Source: Microbacterium mitrae (GTDB taxonomy: Bacteria > Actinomycetota > Actinomycetes > Actinomycetales > Microbacteriaceae). Taken from it: a stretch of DNA of 64,000 nt. Under the pieces are notes generated by a model, which saw nothing but the letters and a program-made list of their open reading frames with translations, was not told the origin of the DNA and made no database searches. This document shows positions 25,601 to 33,652 of this stretch, piece by piece; position 1 is the stretch's first letter, and each line of letters starts with the position of its first letter. The position numbers were made by a program, and so were the translations under genes. The DNA lies in the NCBI RefSeq assembly GCF_008017445.1, contig NZ_VRSW01000002.1, forward strand, positions 372,001 to 436,000, in the 5' to 3' direction.

Positions 25601-26065
25601 CAACCGGTGGTAGCCCTCTTCGCCGCGCGCGAGGATGAGTGCATGCGTTCCGACGGGGTCAGCCTCACCGTTTTGTCGATTCGGGAGATGAAGCGATAGC
25701 TCGCTCCCGAAGACCGTTTTGAGTGCGGTTTGTTCTGCCGCTTCGGCAAACCGCACGATGCCGTAGAAACCATCGTGATCGGTCAGCGCCAGGGCGTGAA
25801 GCCCCAGTCGGTCTGCTTCTTCAACGAGTTCTTCTGGGCTGGAGGCGCCGTCAAGAAAAGAGAACGAGGAGTGAGCGTGCAGCTCGGCATACGGAACCGT
25901 ATTGCGGGGACGCTCGCTTACCGGCGCAACGTATTCACCGCGCTTGTGAGACCACGCGGGGGAGTCGCCGCCATCAGCGCCCGTTGGGGTCGTTTTGGGT
26001 CGGCGAGTTTCGGTGAGTACGCGCTCAAGCTCCGACCAGGAGATGGGGGGATTGGAAAAGCCCAT
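22673..26065 (-). CDS. dnaE2: Error-prone DNA polymerase III alpha subunit DnaE2
   Basis: The 1130-residue protein has a PHP domain (YAELHAHSSFSFLDGASSPE, residues 58-78), the polymerase palm acids in EEPDIDVDFDSERR (D450, D452, D454) and a C-terminal OB fold (VFVAGLVTHRQRPATASGIT). This is the translesion DnaE2 type, shorter than replicative DnaE1. With ImuA' and ImuB it forms the mutasome that copies past damaged bases after SOS induction. The ATG overlaps the stop of imuB (TGATG), so translation is coupled. A 24-bp tandem repeat lies at its 3' end. Confidence 0.95.
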   Translation of the reverse strand: MGFSNPPISWSELERVLTETRRPKTTPTGADGGDSPAWSHKRGEYVAPVSERPRNTVPYAELHAHSSFSFLDGASSPEELVEEADRLGLHALALTDHDGFYGIVRFAEAAEQTALKTVFGSELSLHLPNRQNGEADPVGTHALILARGEEGYHRLAGALTHGQLQGRQKGRPVYVWEELAAASGHEWAVLTGCRKSSVLQALAESESAASREIDRLTALFGHDNVYIELTDQGNPRDTVRNDALAALASKHRLPLLATNNVHYATPPQARLHAAVAAVRANRSMEDLDGWLPSTGGAFLRSGVEMTARFQRYPGAVANTVTLADELAFPLRRARPALPQQEVPPGHTPMSWLRHLVWEAVPEKYPRLTPENRDRINKELDVIERKDFPGYFLIVHDIVQEARRRGILCQGRGSAANSAVCYLLHITAVDAIAYDLPFERFLSTLRDEEPDIDVDFDSERREEIIQWVYGRYGRERAAQVANVIQYRPKNAVRDMAKALGYSTGQQDAWSKQVERWGAELSTQTAHDIPDQVIEYATELLKAPRHLGIHSGGMVLTDRPVGEVVPVEHATKENRTVIQWDKDDAAWMGLVKFDLLGLGMLAALQHCFDLIADTTAERWSLDSIPKEEKGVYDMLCRADSIGVFQVESRAQMGLLPRLQPRRFYELVIQIALIRPGPIQGGAVHPFVRRKLGQEEVTYAHPKLKPVLERTLGIPVFQEQLMQMAMAIGDCSGEDADLLRRAMGSKRGLERIDSLKEKLYAGMARNGLSTEEADAIYTKIQAFANFGFAESHSLSFALLVYASSWLKLHYPAAFLAGLLRAQPMGFYSPATLVADARRHGVQVLRPDLALSHAADGLEALGDSTAPTGVDQCTRREQPPVGVFRITDPEDTAKHRRDGAFAVRLGLAGVTGVGDKTAQRIVDERDKHGMFHDLHDLVRRTGITSAQVEALATAGAFDCLGISRREALWLAGNAALDRPEFLPGTVMAVQPPLFTDPTSYETLASDLWATGISTTDHPITHFRAQLDARGVLTSRELRTHENERRVFVAGLVTHRQRPATASGITFINLEDEAGLTNVICSVGVWNKYRSIVRDSPALIVRGIVERSPEGVTNIIADGFEDLRVGLQHNSRDFR

Positions 26066-27639
26066 CAGTCATACCTGCCTTCTGCGCACCATTCGTCTGA
26101 CTGGTAGAGAACGACCCAGGCTCGATGACGTTCATCGACGATTTGAAACCGGTAGCGGGGTGGTTGCCGCTGACCATGAAGCCAAAACCGCTCCGCGAGC
26201 GGCCACGGACCTGCCCACGATGAAATTCGCAGGCGCTGCCGATTGATGACGATGTGCGTGGGGGTTCCGGTGGTATCTCCGCGCTCAGTGACCTGTACGC
26301 GCTCACCGTCTGCGGTGAGAACATCGATGTCATCGTGGGGGGTGAGGGTTGTGGGTACGGGGGGCTCGAGATGGCCCGGCCAGGGGCGATCTCGCACGGT
26401 TGTCGAGACGATGCGGTCTCCCCAGGGCACCAGGTGCTGGCGGTCGCCGAGGAGTCGCCCGCCGGTGACCTCGGCGGTGACAACGCCGCGGTGGCCAAGA
26501 ATTGCCTGCACGCGGGAGAGCGCGTGATGAACACGGGCATCGGGACCGCGCCCCACGAGGGCGGGTTGGTGGTGCACGGCATCGTCAACGGCTTCGGGAA
26601 TGAGGCGAACCTGGGCGATGGGGTTCTGGGTTGCCTGATCGGGGCTTTCCCATGCGGCTTGCAATTGCCAACGCACGCGATCGACAAGAGCGGCGGCATC
26701 AAAGCAGGTGGGGTGTAGCCACACCCGGTCAGACATGATGCCGCGATCGTCAGTGAACTCGATGCGAATTTCTGTGCACACCAGCGCCGCAGCTGCCACG
26801 GCGGCAACCACCTCGTCGGCGGTCTGACGCACGGCAAAGGCAACCTGCTCGGCAATCTCTAGCGGGGATTCGAAAGCTACGTCGCGGGCTAGCTCGGGAG
26901 GGGGAATTCGTGGGGTGATTTCCCGGGAGTCACGGCCGCCCGCCAATGCCTGCAGCTGCGCCCCGCGTTCGGCGAGGCGGTCACGCACCAGCGTCTCGTC
27001 GAGCGCAGCAAATTGCCCGAGCGTATGTACTCCGAGCCGTGACAGCAGGCTCGCCAAATCGGTGTCGTCGAGAATGGCGATGGGAAGAGGAGCGAGGAAA
27101 GCCGCGGCCTCGCCCACGGCGACGATACGAATGTGGTTGTCGCCGACATCAATGCTCGCAGTGCGCGCCGCTTGTTCTGCCGTGAAAGCACCGTCGGCTA
27201 TGCCGGCCTGAACCGCGTCGACACCGTGCTCGCGGGCCGCGTCGATGAGAACACGAGCGGCTTCACGCTCACCGCCATAGTAACGAGCCGGACCTCGAGA
27301 TCGAAGCATGCACAGCCCCGGCCGCACAATATGAACCCCGGGAGCTTGGGCTTCGATGCGGGAGACAACAGGGCTGAACGCTCGTGCATCGCGGTCAGGA
27401 TCGTGGGGCATGAGGCGGAGATCAGAACACGCAGCCTGCGCATCGCGTCGTCGTTGGCCGCGCCGGACTCCGGCGGCACGGGCAGCGGCAGAGCAGGCCA
27501 CGATGGTGTTGCCGTGCGTGACGGCGATCGGGGCATCAGCTACCCACCCCGTGGGTGTGGTGAGCGCGCGTGCGGTCACGGGCCAATCAGGAAACCACAG
27601 TGCGATGGTGCGCTGCGGCGCAGCGGTGATTGAAGACAT
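26065..27639 (-). CDS. imuB: ImuB, inactive Y-family polymerase of the mutasome
   Basis: The 524-residue protein starts TIALWFPDWPVTARALTTP, the ImuB version of the Y-polymerase N-terminus, in which the first metal-binding acid is lost. DLASLLSRLGVHTLGQFAAL is the helix-hairpin-helix thumb. The C-terminal part (YRFQIVDERHRAWVVLYQSD) resembles the ImuB tail that links partners. In mycobacteria ImuB binds the sliding clamp and recruits DnaE2. ATG 27639 overlaps the stop of imuA' (TAATG). An upstream extension to 27855 lies in imuA' and is rejected. Confidence 0.9.
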   Translation of the reverse strand: MSSITAAPQRTIALWFPDWPVTARALTTPTGWVADAPIAVTHGNTIVACSAAARAAGVRRGQRRRDAQAACSDLRLMPHDPDRDARAFSPVVSRIEAQAPGVHIVRPGLCMLRSRGPARYYGGEREAARVLIDAAREHGVDAVQAGIADGAFTAEQAARTASIDVGDNHIRIVAVGEAAAFLAPLPIAILDDTDLASLLSRLGVHTLGQFAALDETLVRDRLAERGAQLQALAGGRDSREITPRIPPPELARDVAFESPLEIAEQVAFAVRQTADEVVAAVAAAALVCTEIRIEFTDDRGIMSDRVWLHPTCFDAAALVDRVRWQLQAAWESPDQATQNPIAQVRLIPEAVDDAVHHQPALVGRGPDARVHHALSRVQAILGHRGVVTAEVTGGRLLGDRQHLVPWGDRIVSTTVRDRPWPGHLEPPVPTTLTPHDDIDVLTADGERVQVTERGDTTGTPTHIVINRQRLRISSWAGPWPLAERFWLHGQRQPPRYRFQIVDERHRAWVVLYQSDEWCAEGRYD

Positions 27640-28367
27640 TAGGCCACCACCGTGAGATGAGCGCGCCGGTCGGCCGGCGCCGGCGAGTCGATGGGTGTCA
27701 CCGAACTGGCCGCGGGGGTGAACGCCACCACCGCTCCCGATGGGCCGGGAAGGAGAACCCGAGCACGCCGCGCAGCCGGAAACCTGCGTCCTCGCGCCGA
27801 AATGGTAACCGCACGAGACTGTAGGGCTCCATACCCCTGACCAATGCCGCGCCAACTGGTCTCGGATAGCGAGAGTGTTGCTTCAGCGCCCGGCCACTCG
27901 CCAAGCACCAGGAGAACCCCGCCGCGCTCACGAAGGCGTGCACTGAGCCGGGAGATGTCGGCATCGCGGGGGCGAGAGGGAGGGCGAATTGCGATGACGG
28001 GGATGACTTCGGCGAGCGCTGCCACCACGGCCAGCCACCGGGTTCCGGGGTTGGGAACCATGACGAAACGTTCGAGTGTAATGCCGAAGCCCTCAACGGC
28101 TTCGGCGGCCAGAGAGTCAAAACCCACGGCAGCGCACCAGGAGCCAGCCGTTGACGTTTCGGCCATGAGCGACAGCATGACGCTGACAGAAGAATCAATG
28201 GCATAGGTGGCTCCTGGTTTGAGCCCGCCATCGAAGAACAACGGAACCAGGGGCGCAGACACGGGAATGATCGCAGTATCGGCACGCCGGCGTTCCGCAC
28301 GCTCAATCTGCTCGCGCAGACCCTGGAGCGACGCGGGAGTGGAACTCGCGCGGAGGGGAACAGCCAT
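27639..28367 (-). CDS. imuA: ImuA'-like RecA-related mutasome protein
   Basis: The 242-residue protein resembles the RecA-like ImuA' of actinobacteria by its place and by segments such as LREQIERAERRR, ALAEVIPVIAIRPPSRPRD and RLRERGGVLLVLGEWPGAEA. No intact Walker A motif is seen, as is usual in ImuA'. It is first in the imuA-imuB-dnaE2 operon. AGGA is 7 bases before ATG 28367; GTG 28373 is less likely. A LexA-type box lies 11 bases upstream, which places the operon in the SOS response. Confidence 0.8.
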   Translation of the reverse strand: MAVPLRASSTPASLQGLREQIERAERRRADTAIIPVSAPLVPLFFDGGLKPGATYAIDSSVSVMLSLMAETSTAGSWCAAVGFDSLAAEAVEGFGITLERFVMVPNPGTRWLAVVAALAEVIPVIAIRPPSRPRDADISRLSARLRERGGVLLVLGEWPGAEATLSLSETSWRGIGQGYGALQSRAVTISARGRRFPAARRARVLLPGPSGAVVAFTPAASSVTPIDSPAPADRRAHLTVVA

Positions 28368-28377
28368 AGCCACATCC

Positions 28378-28393
28378 TAGAAAGTATGTTCTA
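28378..28393 (-). promoter_or_regulatory. LexA (SOS) box of the mutasome operon
   Basis: TAGAACATACTTTCTA on the minus strand is a 5-base inverted repeat around a 6-base centre and keeps the GAAC half of the actinobacterial SOS box GAAC-N4-GTTC, with one mismatch in the other half (TTTC). It lies between the imuA promoter region and the start codon. Confidence 0.7.
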
Positions 28394-28481
28394 ACTAATC
28401 AACCTGTGAAGCAACGTTATATCGAAGATCGGACATTGCGCCTTCGGGCTGAAGGGAGGGCTCACCGACTAGGGTTTTCCC

Positions 28482-28778
28482 ATGCGCATCGAATTCGAAT
28501 CCACGCTGTGGCTGTGGGAAGCCAAGACGGAGGCGTGGACGTTTGTCACCGTTCCGACGGAGCTCTCCGACATGATTCGTGAAATTCCGCGCGTGCCGCG
28601 GGGGTTTGGGTCTGTGCGTGTGCGGGTGCGCCTTGCTGACCAGGAGTGGAGCACATCGATCTTTCCGAGTGTGTCGGAGCAGGGCTATGTGCTGCCCATC
28701 AAGCGGGCAATTCGCGATGCCGTTGGGCTCACTGTTGGTGACGCCTGTTCAATTCACCTGGATATTCTTGACGCCTAG
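28482..28778 (+). CDS. DUF1905 domain protein
   Basis: The 98-residue protein fits DUF1905 over its full length: FESTLWLWEAKTEAWTFVTV, FGSVRVRVRLADQEWSTSIF and GYVLPIKRAIRDAVGLTVGD. The fold is a small beta barrel; no activity has been assigned. Start ATG 28482. It is divergent from the mutasome operon, 114 bases from imuA, and could share its promoter region. Confidence 0.85.
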   Translation: MRIEFESTLWLWEAKTEAWTFVTVPTELSDMIREIPRVPRGFGSVRVRVRLADQEWSTSIFPSVSEQGYVLPIKRAIRDAVGLTVGDACSIHLDILDA

Positions 28779-29009
28779 CTCATCGGCTTTGTAGATAGCC
28801 GCTAGGTGCGGGTGGGTGTGGCGCGAGATTGCCCCACATCGTGCACAAAATCCTGGCAATTGCCCGAGCGGGGCTTGCATCTTTATGAGAAGTGTCTCAT
28901 TATTGAAGAGTCCCTGGCGCGGATATCCGCACTGCGAGAAGTCGAACACCCCTTAGTTCGTTTCGCGGAGTCCGCAATACCAGACCACGACAGTTTCTGA
29001 AGACTGTCA
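28779..29009 (+). other. AT-richer spacer ending in a strong terminator, possible small RNA or small ORF
   Basis: After the DUF1905 stop there are 230 bases with lower GC than the surroundings, containing a perfect inverted repeat ATGAGA-AGTG-TCTCAT (28885-28900). A 41-codon frame from TTG 28875 (LHLYEKCLIIEESLARISAL) ends 11 bases before the terminator and uses rare ATA and TTA codons. It has no ribosome site I can trust. It could be a 3' UTR, a small RNA, or a gene remnant. Confidence 0.35.
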
Positions 29010-29060
29010 GGATTCGGTCCGGCCCATTCGTCCCCACGAGGCCGGGCCGAATCCTTTTTT
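29010..29060 (+). terminator. Rho-independent terminator
   Basis: GGATTCGGTCCGGC pairs with GCCGGGCCGAATCC (14 base pairs with one T-G), loop of 16 bases, followed by six Ts. Plus-strand orientation; it closes transcription coming from DUF1905 or the spacer. Confidence 0.9.
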
Positions 29061-29126
29061 ATCCACAGGTTTGTTGAGGCAAGCCGGTCCTCATCGTCGC
29101 TTCGATACGCTCCTCGCGGAGGGGCA

Positions 29127-29747
29127 ATGTCAGCGACGATCCAGAAGACGAAGAGCGCGATGCGGCAGCACCGCCTCAGTGTCGCCGTGCTGAGCGCTGT
29201 TGGCATCGGAATCGCGGTGCTCATGCTGGCCGCCGGAGGGTTCTCCCGGGCTAACCCGGCGGGTGGTTGGATGGCCAACGTTCTGCTGTGTCTCGGGCTC
29301 GTTGTGCTCGCTGTTTCCAGTGCGTGCCTGGTTATTACCGACGCTTTTCACCACATCTTGCCCCACATCATCATGGGCCCGCTGGCCGTCATGACTCTTC
29401 TCATCATGCTCATGGCCGTGATTGCCGGCGCCGACGGACAGGCGGCGCTATGGGGGCTGGGTATCGGGGTCGCCACGGGGTTGGTGTTGCTCGCCCTGGC
29501 GATAATCCCTGGGGCTGGGCTCGGGGGAGGAGACGTCAAGCTCGCGGCGATTCTCGCTGCGATCGTGGCGTGGTTCAATCTGCCTGCGTTGCCGTTCGCG
29601 CTGCTGAGCGCGCTGATGTCGGCGAGCGTTTTCGCGATCATCGCAATGGTGACGGGGCGTGCGACACGAAAGACGGCCATCGCTCTCGGTCCCTTTCTCA
29701 TTTTCGGAGCGTGGCTTGCCCTCGCGCTCAGCGTTGTCCCGAGCTAG
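29127..29747 (+). CDS. A24-family prepilin-peptidase-like aspartic protease
   Basis: The 206-residue integral membrane protein has about six hydrophobic segments. Both catalytic aspartates of A24 peptidases can be seen: ITDAFHHILPHIIMGP (first Asp, with the following Pro) and GAGLGGGDVKLAAIL (GxGxxDVK-type second Asp). It lacks the N-terminal methyltransferase domain of PilD. It would cleave type IV/Flp-type prepilin leaders in the membrane, but no pilin gene is in the window. GGAGGGG lies close to ATG 29127. Confidence 0.85.
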   Translation: MSATIQKTKSAMRQHRLSVAVLSAVGIGIAVLMLAAGGFSRANPAGGWMANVLLCLGLVVLAVSSACLVITDAFHHILPHIIMGPLAVMTLLIMLMAVIAGADGQAALWGLGIGVATGLVLLALAIIPGAGLGGGDVKLAAILAAIVAWFNLPALPFALLSALMSASVFAIIAMVTGRATRKTAIALGPFLIFGAWLALALSVVPS

Positions 29748-29866
29748 TGGAGATCCCCTCTGAAAAATGAGGAAAATGAGAAACCTGAGACGGTGAATTT
29801 TGTGCAGGTTTCACACCTGCTTGTGTGGCTTGTGCCACCACCGTGGGGCTGGTCTACCATGTGCAC

Positions 29867-30082
29867 ATGGCTATTGCACGACTCACGGGCGGTCCGCTCG
29901 ATGGTCAGCTGATTCCGATGGATGATGCTGACGAAACGCAACTCATCTTGCCGTACACCGAAGGGCAACTGATCTATCGCCGCGTCGGTGATGCGGAGAA
30001 CACCGGCGACAGCGACGGAGCGACGCAGATCGCGTTTGCCTACGACGAGTCAACGGAACCCATTGACCCCGCCGACGACTGA
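29867..30082 (+). CDS. Small conserved hypothetical protein
   Basis: 71 residues: ARLTGGPLDGQLIPMDDADE, then LILPYTEGQLIYRRVGDAEN and an acidic tail ending EPIDPADD. I recall similar short proteins in Microbacteriaceae but no function. ATG 29867; an upstream extension has no conserved look. The CYTH gene begins inside its last 20 bases. Confidence 0.7.
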   Translation: MAIARLTGGPLDGQLIPMDDADETQLILPYTEGQLIYRRVGDAENTGDSDGATQIAFAYDESTEPIDPADD

Positions 30083-30692
30083 GCCAGAACGCTCGGTTGA
30101 AATCGAGCACACGTATGACGTCGATGCCGAAACGGCGGTGCCGGACTGGTGCGCGCTGGCTGGCGTGGCCACGGTCGAAGGGCCGGAACGGCGCAGTCTC
30201 GACGCCCACTACATTGATACTCCAGATGCGGGTCTGGCTCGTCGCGGTGTTGCGATCCGGCGCCGCACGGGTGGTCCCGATGCCGGATGGCATCTGAAGG
30301 GTCCCTTGGTTGACGACGCGCGGGTCGAACTACGCTGGCCCTTGGGGAGCGCAGACACTATTCCCGACGCCATTCGTGAGACCGCAGCGGAGTGGGCGCG
30401 CGGCGACCTGGTTCCGTTGGCCCGCGTTCGCAACGAACGCGATGCCTACACGCTGCGCGACGCCGACGGCGGGGTCATCGCCGAGTTCGTCGATGACCAT
30501 GTCGTTGCCGATGACCTGCGCGAAGGCGCCCAGCGCGCCTGGCGGGAGTGGGAGTTCGAGCTTGGCCCCGCTGCTCCGGCTGAAAAAGAACAGCGGGCAG
30601 CGCTCTTCGCCGCGGCGCGAGACATTGCTTATGCACACGGAGCCCGCCCGGCGGCTTCCGCGTCAAAGCTGGCCCGAGCGCTCGGCCAGTAG
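30063..30692 (+). CDS. CYTH-domain protein (triphosphate tunnel family)
   Basis: About 209 residues with the CYTH layout: SVEIEHTYDVD near the start, RRSLDAHYIDTPDAGLARRG, AIRRRTGGPDAGWHLKGPL, VELRWPL, ARVRNERDAYTLRDADGGVI, AEFVDDHV and WREWEFELGPA. Tunnel enzymes hydrolyse inorganic triphosphate or thiamine triphosphate. The hallmark ExExK reads EIEHT here: both glutamates are kept but the lysine is replaced. The start is uncertain; TTG 30063, which overlaps the previous gene, is the closest usable codon, since upstream frame sequence lies inside that gene. Confidence 0.7.
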   Translation: MTPPTTEPERSVEIEHTYDVDAETAVPDWCALAGVATVEGPERRSLDAHYIDTPDAGLARRGVAIRRRTGGPDAGWHLKGPLVDDARVELRWPLGSADTIPDAIRETAAEWARGDLVPLARVRNERDAYTLRDADGGVIAEFVDDHVVADDLREGAQRAWREWEFELGPAAPAEKEQRAALFAAARDIAYAHGARPAASASKLARALGQ

Positions 30693-30705
30693 CGCCCGCG
30701 CACAA

Positions 30706-30729
30706 ACCCAAACGCAAACGCAAACACAA
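30706..30729 (+). repeat. Short CAAACG/CAAACC tandem repeat
   Basis: Four to five imperfect copies of a hexamer CAAACG lie just behind the CYTH gene. A low-complexity spacer with no other signal. Confidence 0.6.
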
Positions 30730-30732
30730 AGG

Positions 30733-30791
30733 GCAACCGCACGCGGTTGCACCAAAACAACGGAGGCGGCTCCCGACTGGGAACCGCCTCC
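30733..30791. terminator. Two hairpins between the convergent CYTH and lpdA genes
   Basis: GCAACCGC-AC-GCGGTTGC (30733-30750) is a perfect 8-base hairpin. Behind it GGAGGCGGCTCCC pairs with GGAACCGCCTCC (30762-30791), followed by TTT on the plus strand. Together they can stop transcription from both sides. Confidence 0.75.
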
Positions 30792-30807
30792 TTTCATGTC
30801 TGTCAGA

Positions 30808-32208
30808 TCAGAAGTTGATCATGTGGCCAGCAAGACCGTGGAACGTCTCTTGCAGCGCTTCAGACAGCGTCGGGTGCGTGTGCACGTTGCGCGCCATCTC
30901 CACAGCCGTCAGATCCCACTTCTGCGCCAGTGTCAGCTCGGGCAGAAGCTCCGAAACGTCTGGTCCGATCATGTGGGCGCCCAGCAATTCGAGGTGCTCA
31001 GCGTCAGCGATCACCTTGACGAAACCAACGGGCTCGCCGAGGCCGTGTGCCTTGCCGTTGGCCATGAACGGGAAGACCGAGACCTTGATCTCGTGGCCCT
31101 CATCCTTAGCCTGCTGCTCGGTGAGACCGAACGAAGCAACCTGGGGCTGGCAGAACGTTGCACGCGGCATCATGCGGTAGTCGCCCAGGGTCTGGGTCTC
31201 CGCGTTGCCGATCGTCTCCGCAGCGACAACACCCTGCGCCTCAGCAACGTGAGCGAGCTGAAGCTTCGCGGTGACGTCACCGATAGCGAAGATGTGCGAA
31301 ACGTTGGTGCGCATGTAGTCGTCGATGGCGATCGCACCGCGCTCCGTGAGCTCGACACCCGTGTTCTCCAGGCCGTAGCCGGTGACGTTCGGCGCGAAAC
31401 CAACCGACATCAGAACCTTGTCCGGTTCGATCGTGGCAGTGTTGCCGTCCTTGCCCGTGTAGGTCACGGTGACCGACGAACCGTTGTCAACGACCGACTC
31501 AACCTTGGTGGACGTGAGAATGTCGATGCCGTAGTTGCGGTACTGCTTCTGGATTTCCTTCGAGACGTCGGGGTCTTCGTTGGGCAGTGCGCGGTCGAGG
31601 AACTCGATGATGGTGACCTTGACGCCGTAGTTGGAGAGCACGTAGGCAAACTCCATACCGATGGCGCCGGCGCCGACGATGACGATCGAGCCGGGCAGGT
31701 CGCGCGTCAGAATCTGCTTCTCGTATGTGACGACGTTCTCGCTGAGCTCAACGCCCGGCAGCAGGCGAACGGTCGACCCGGTGGCGATGATGACGTTGTC
31801 GAACGTGACCGTCTCGGTTCCGCCGTTGCTGAGGGCGACCTCAATGGTCTTGGCATCAGTGAAGGAGCCGCGGCCATCGAATTCGGTGACCTTGTTCTTC
31901 TTCATCAGGTAGTGAATACCCTTGACGCGACCCTCAGCCACGTCGCGGCTACGGTCAAATGCGACGCCGAAGTCCATGGAGATGTTCTCGCCCGTGATGC
32001 CGAAGAAATCAGCCTTGTGCGCGAGCGTGTGCGCAAGTTCGGCGTTCTTCAGCAGCGACTTCGAGGGAATGCATCCCACGTTGAGGCAGACGCCGCCCCA
32101 GTACTTCTCTTCAATGATGGCCGTATTCAGGCCGAGCTGTGCGCTTCGCACGGCCGCGACGTAACCGCCGGGGCCGGCACCGAGGATGACGACGTCAAAA
32201 TGTGGCAT
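30808..32208 (-). CDS. lpdA: Dihydrolipoyl dehydrogenase (E3)
   Basis: 466 residues. FAD-binding [20 protein letters not shown] opens the protein; [14 protein letters not shown] carries the redox disulfide C41/C46; [20 protein letters not shown] is the NAD site; [16 protein letters not shown] is the second FAD motif; [12 protein letters not shown] near the C-terminus supplies the catalytic His-Glu of the partner subunit. It re-oxidises lipoamide in the 2-oxoacid dehydrogenase complexes. TAGGCT lies 7 bases before ATG 32208, so it may be leaderless. The adjacent garA encodes a regulator of 2-oxoglutarate dehydrogenase, which fits the context. Confidence 0.95.
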   Translation of the reverse strand: MPHFDVVILGAGPGGYVAAVRSAQLGLNTAIIEEKYWGGVCLNVGCIPSKSLLKNAELAHTLAHKADFFGITGENISMDFGVAFDRSRDVAEGRVKGIHYLMKKNKVTEFDGRGSFTDAKTIEVALSNGGTETVTFDNVIIATGSTVRLLPGVELSENVVTYEKQILTRDLPGSIVIVGAGAIGMEFAYVLSNYGVKVTIIEFLDRALPNEDPDVSKEIQKQYRNYGIDILTSTKVESVVDNGSSVTVTYTGKDGNTATIEPDKVLMSVGFAPNVTGYGLENTGVELTERGAIAIDDYMRTNVSHIFAIGDVTAKLQLAHVAEAQGVVAAETIGNAETQTLGDYRMMPRATFCQPQVASFGLTEQQAKDEGHEIKVSVFPFMANGKAHGLGEPVGFVKVIADAEHLELLGAHMIGPDVSELLPELTLAQKWDLTAVEMARNVHTHPTLSEALQETFHGLAGHMINF

Positions 32209-32377
32209 GCCATAAGCCTACAAGGCCGTGCGCGCCTCGTGGACCGCTGTGGAACCACGTAAATATGTGCGAGCTGTGCGAAAAATCCGTAGGATCGCAC
32301 CCCAGATGCCTGCCGGAGCGAGAATCGGCTCCCGACCGCGTGAGCAATTCCGATAGGCTGAAAGGAAGGAGGCCAGC

Positions 32378-32860
32378 GTGTCAGAAGTACAAGGACAAAG
32401 CCCGTTCCGCGGCGGTCACGAACCGCGCGAAGCGGCGACCGACACCACGCAGACGTTCGGGCACGACTCCGACCTGTCGTTTATCCCGTTCGGTGTCGAA
32501 CTGTCAGATGTCGAGCTTGAAGCCATTGGTGCGCTTCCGCAGGGAGCGGCGCTACTCATCGTGCGCTCTGGCCCGACGGCCGGCGCCCGCTACCTGGTTG
32601 ACACCGACGTCACAACGATCGGTCGTCACCCCGACGCTGACATCTTCTTCGATGACGTCACCGTCTCTCGTCGTCACGCTGAGATTCAGCGCACCGAAGG
32701 CGTGTTCGAGCTCATCGATCAGCGTTCCCTCAACGGCTCGTATCTTGAGGGCGAACGCGTTGACCGCGGCGTTCTCACCAACGGTGCTGAGTTGCGCATC
32801 GGAAAGTTCCGCATGAACTTCTTTTCATCGCCGGCTGACGTAGCGAGTTCCGCAGCATAA
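32378..32860 (+). CDS. garA: FHA-domain protein GarA/OdhI homologue
   Basis: 160 residues. Residues 79-130 are an FHA domain with the phosphopeptide-binding set GRH (R83), SRRH (S97-H100) and SLNGSY (N119). Before it lies TDTTQTFGHD, which corresponds to the ETTS-type site where PknB/PknG kinases phosphorylate GarA. Unphosphorylated GarA/OdhI inhibits 2-oxoglutarate dehydrogenase and thereby steers carbon to glutamate. Start GTG 32378 behind AAGGAAGGAGG. It overlaps the following MerR gene by one base (TAATG), so both are co-translated. Confidence 0.9.
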   Translation: MSEVQGQSPFRGGHEPREAATDTTQTFGHDSDLSFIPFGVELSDVELEAIGALPQGAALLIVRSGPTAGARYLVDTDVTTIGRHPDADIFFDDVTVSRRHAEIQRTEGVFELIDQRSLNGSYLEGERVDRGVLTNGAELRIGKFRMNFFSSPADVASSAA

Positions 32861-33543
32861 TGCCCAGCACTGCACGCGATCGGTCTTCCGCTGGCGGCCT
32901 GCTGAGCATCGGCCAGGTGCTCGCGCGCCTGGAGAATGAGTTTCCTGGGTTGTCCAGCTCGAAACTGCGCTTTCTTGAGGCGCAGGGCATTGTGAACCCT
33001 GCTCGCACCGAGTCGGGCTACCGCAAGTTTTCGCACGCCGACGTTGAGCGTGTTCGTCTTGCTCTCACCCTGCAGCGCGATCATTACCTGCCCCACTCGG
33101 TCATTCGCGAGCACCTGGCAGATATCGATGCGGGCAACAGCCCCGATGTTCCGGTGCCGCCGTCGATTCACTCGACGGCGCGTCGCTACAAGCGAGCCGA
33201 CCTGCTTGCCGCAGCCTCGGCCCCCACACAGTTGTTGAATGATGCGATTTCAACCGGTGTGCTGGTTGCCGCTGAATCGTACGGTGAAGATGCGGTGACG
33301 CTGTTGCGTGCACTTGTTGCGCTTGACCGTCACGGCATCGAGCCGCGTCACGTTCGCGGAATGCGCCAGACCGTTGACCGCGAGGTTTCGCTGATTGAGT
33401 CGGCTCTTGCCGCCTACCTGCGGCGCTCTGACGCGACGGCGCGAGCTCGCGCTGACGAGTTGGCGCCGGAGCTGGCGAGTCGCCTGGATGAGGTTCGCCG
33501 CATCTTCACGCAGAGTGCCCTGGAGCGGATGCTGTCGTCGTAA
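32860..33543 (+). CDS. ftsR: MerR-family regulator, FtsR type
   Basis: 227 residues. The N-terminal MerR HTH reads GLLSIGQVLARLENEFPGLS, KLRFLEAQGIVNPARTESGY, RKFSHADVERVRLALTLQRD. The middle and C-terminal helices (ALDRHGIEPRHVRGMRQTVD) are like those of Rv1828/FtsR, which activates ftsZ in corynebacteria. Place directly behind garA matches mycobacteria and corynebacteria. Start ATG 32860 in the TAATG overlap. The ligand is unknown. Confidence 0.85.
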   Translation: MPSTARDRSSAGGLLSIGQVLARLENEFPGLSSSKLRFLEAQGIVNPARTESGYRKFSHADVERVRLALTLQRDHYLPHSVIREHLADIDAGNSPDVPVPPSIHSTARRYKRADLLAAASAPTQLLNDAISTGVLVAAESYGEDAVTLLRALVALDRHGIEPRHVRGMRQTVDREVSLIESALAAYLRRSDATARARADELAPELASRLDEVRRIFTQSALERMLSS

Positions 33544-33652
33544 CCGGACCGTGATGAAACACGCGGCGACGCGCGCATCGAATGTCCTGGTTCCAGACGA
33601 CCCCCTGCTCTAGGTTTGAAGTAGTTGTTGAAGCTTTTGAGGAGGTGCGGGC

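Noticed and set aside
27640-27855. N-terminal extension of ImuB
   Set aside because: It lies inside imuA', and the TAATG overlap gives a better start.
30310-32262. Plus-strand frame of 650 codons over CYTH and lpdA
   Set aside because: Shadow of lpdA; no start signal and no domain.
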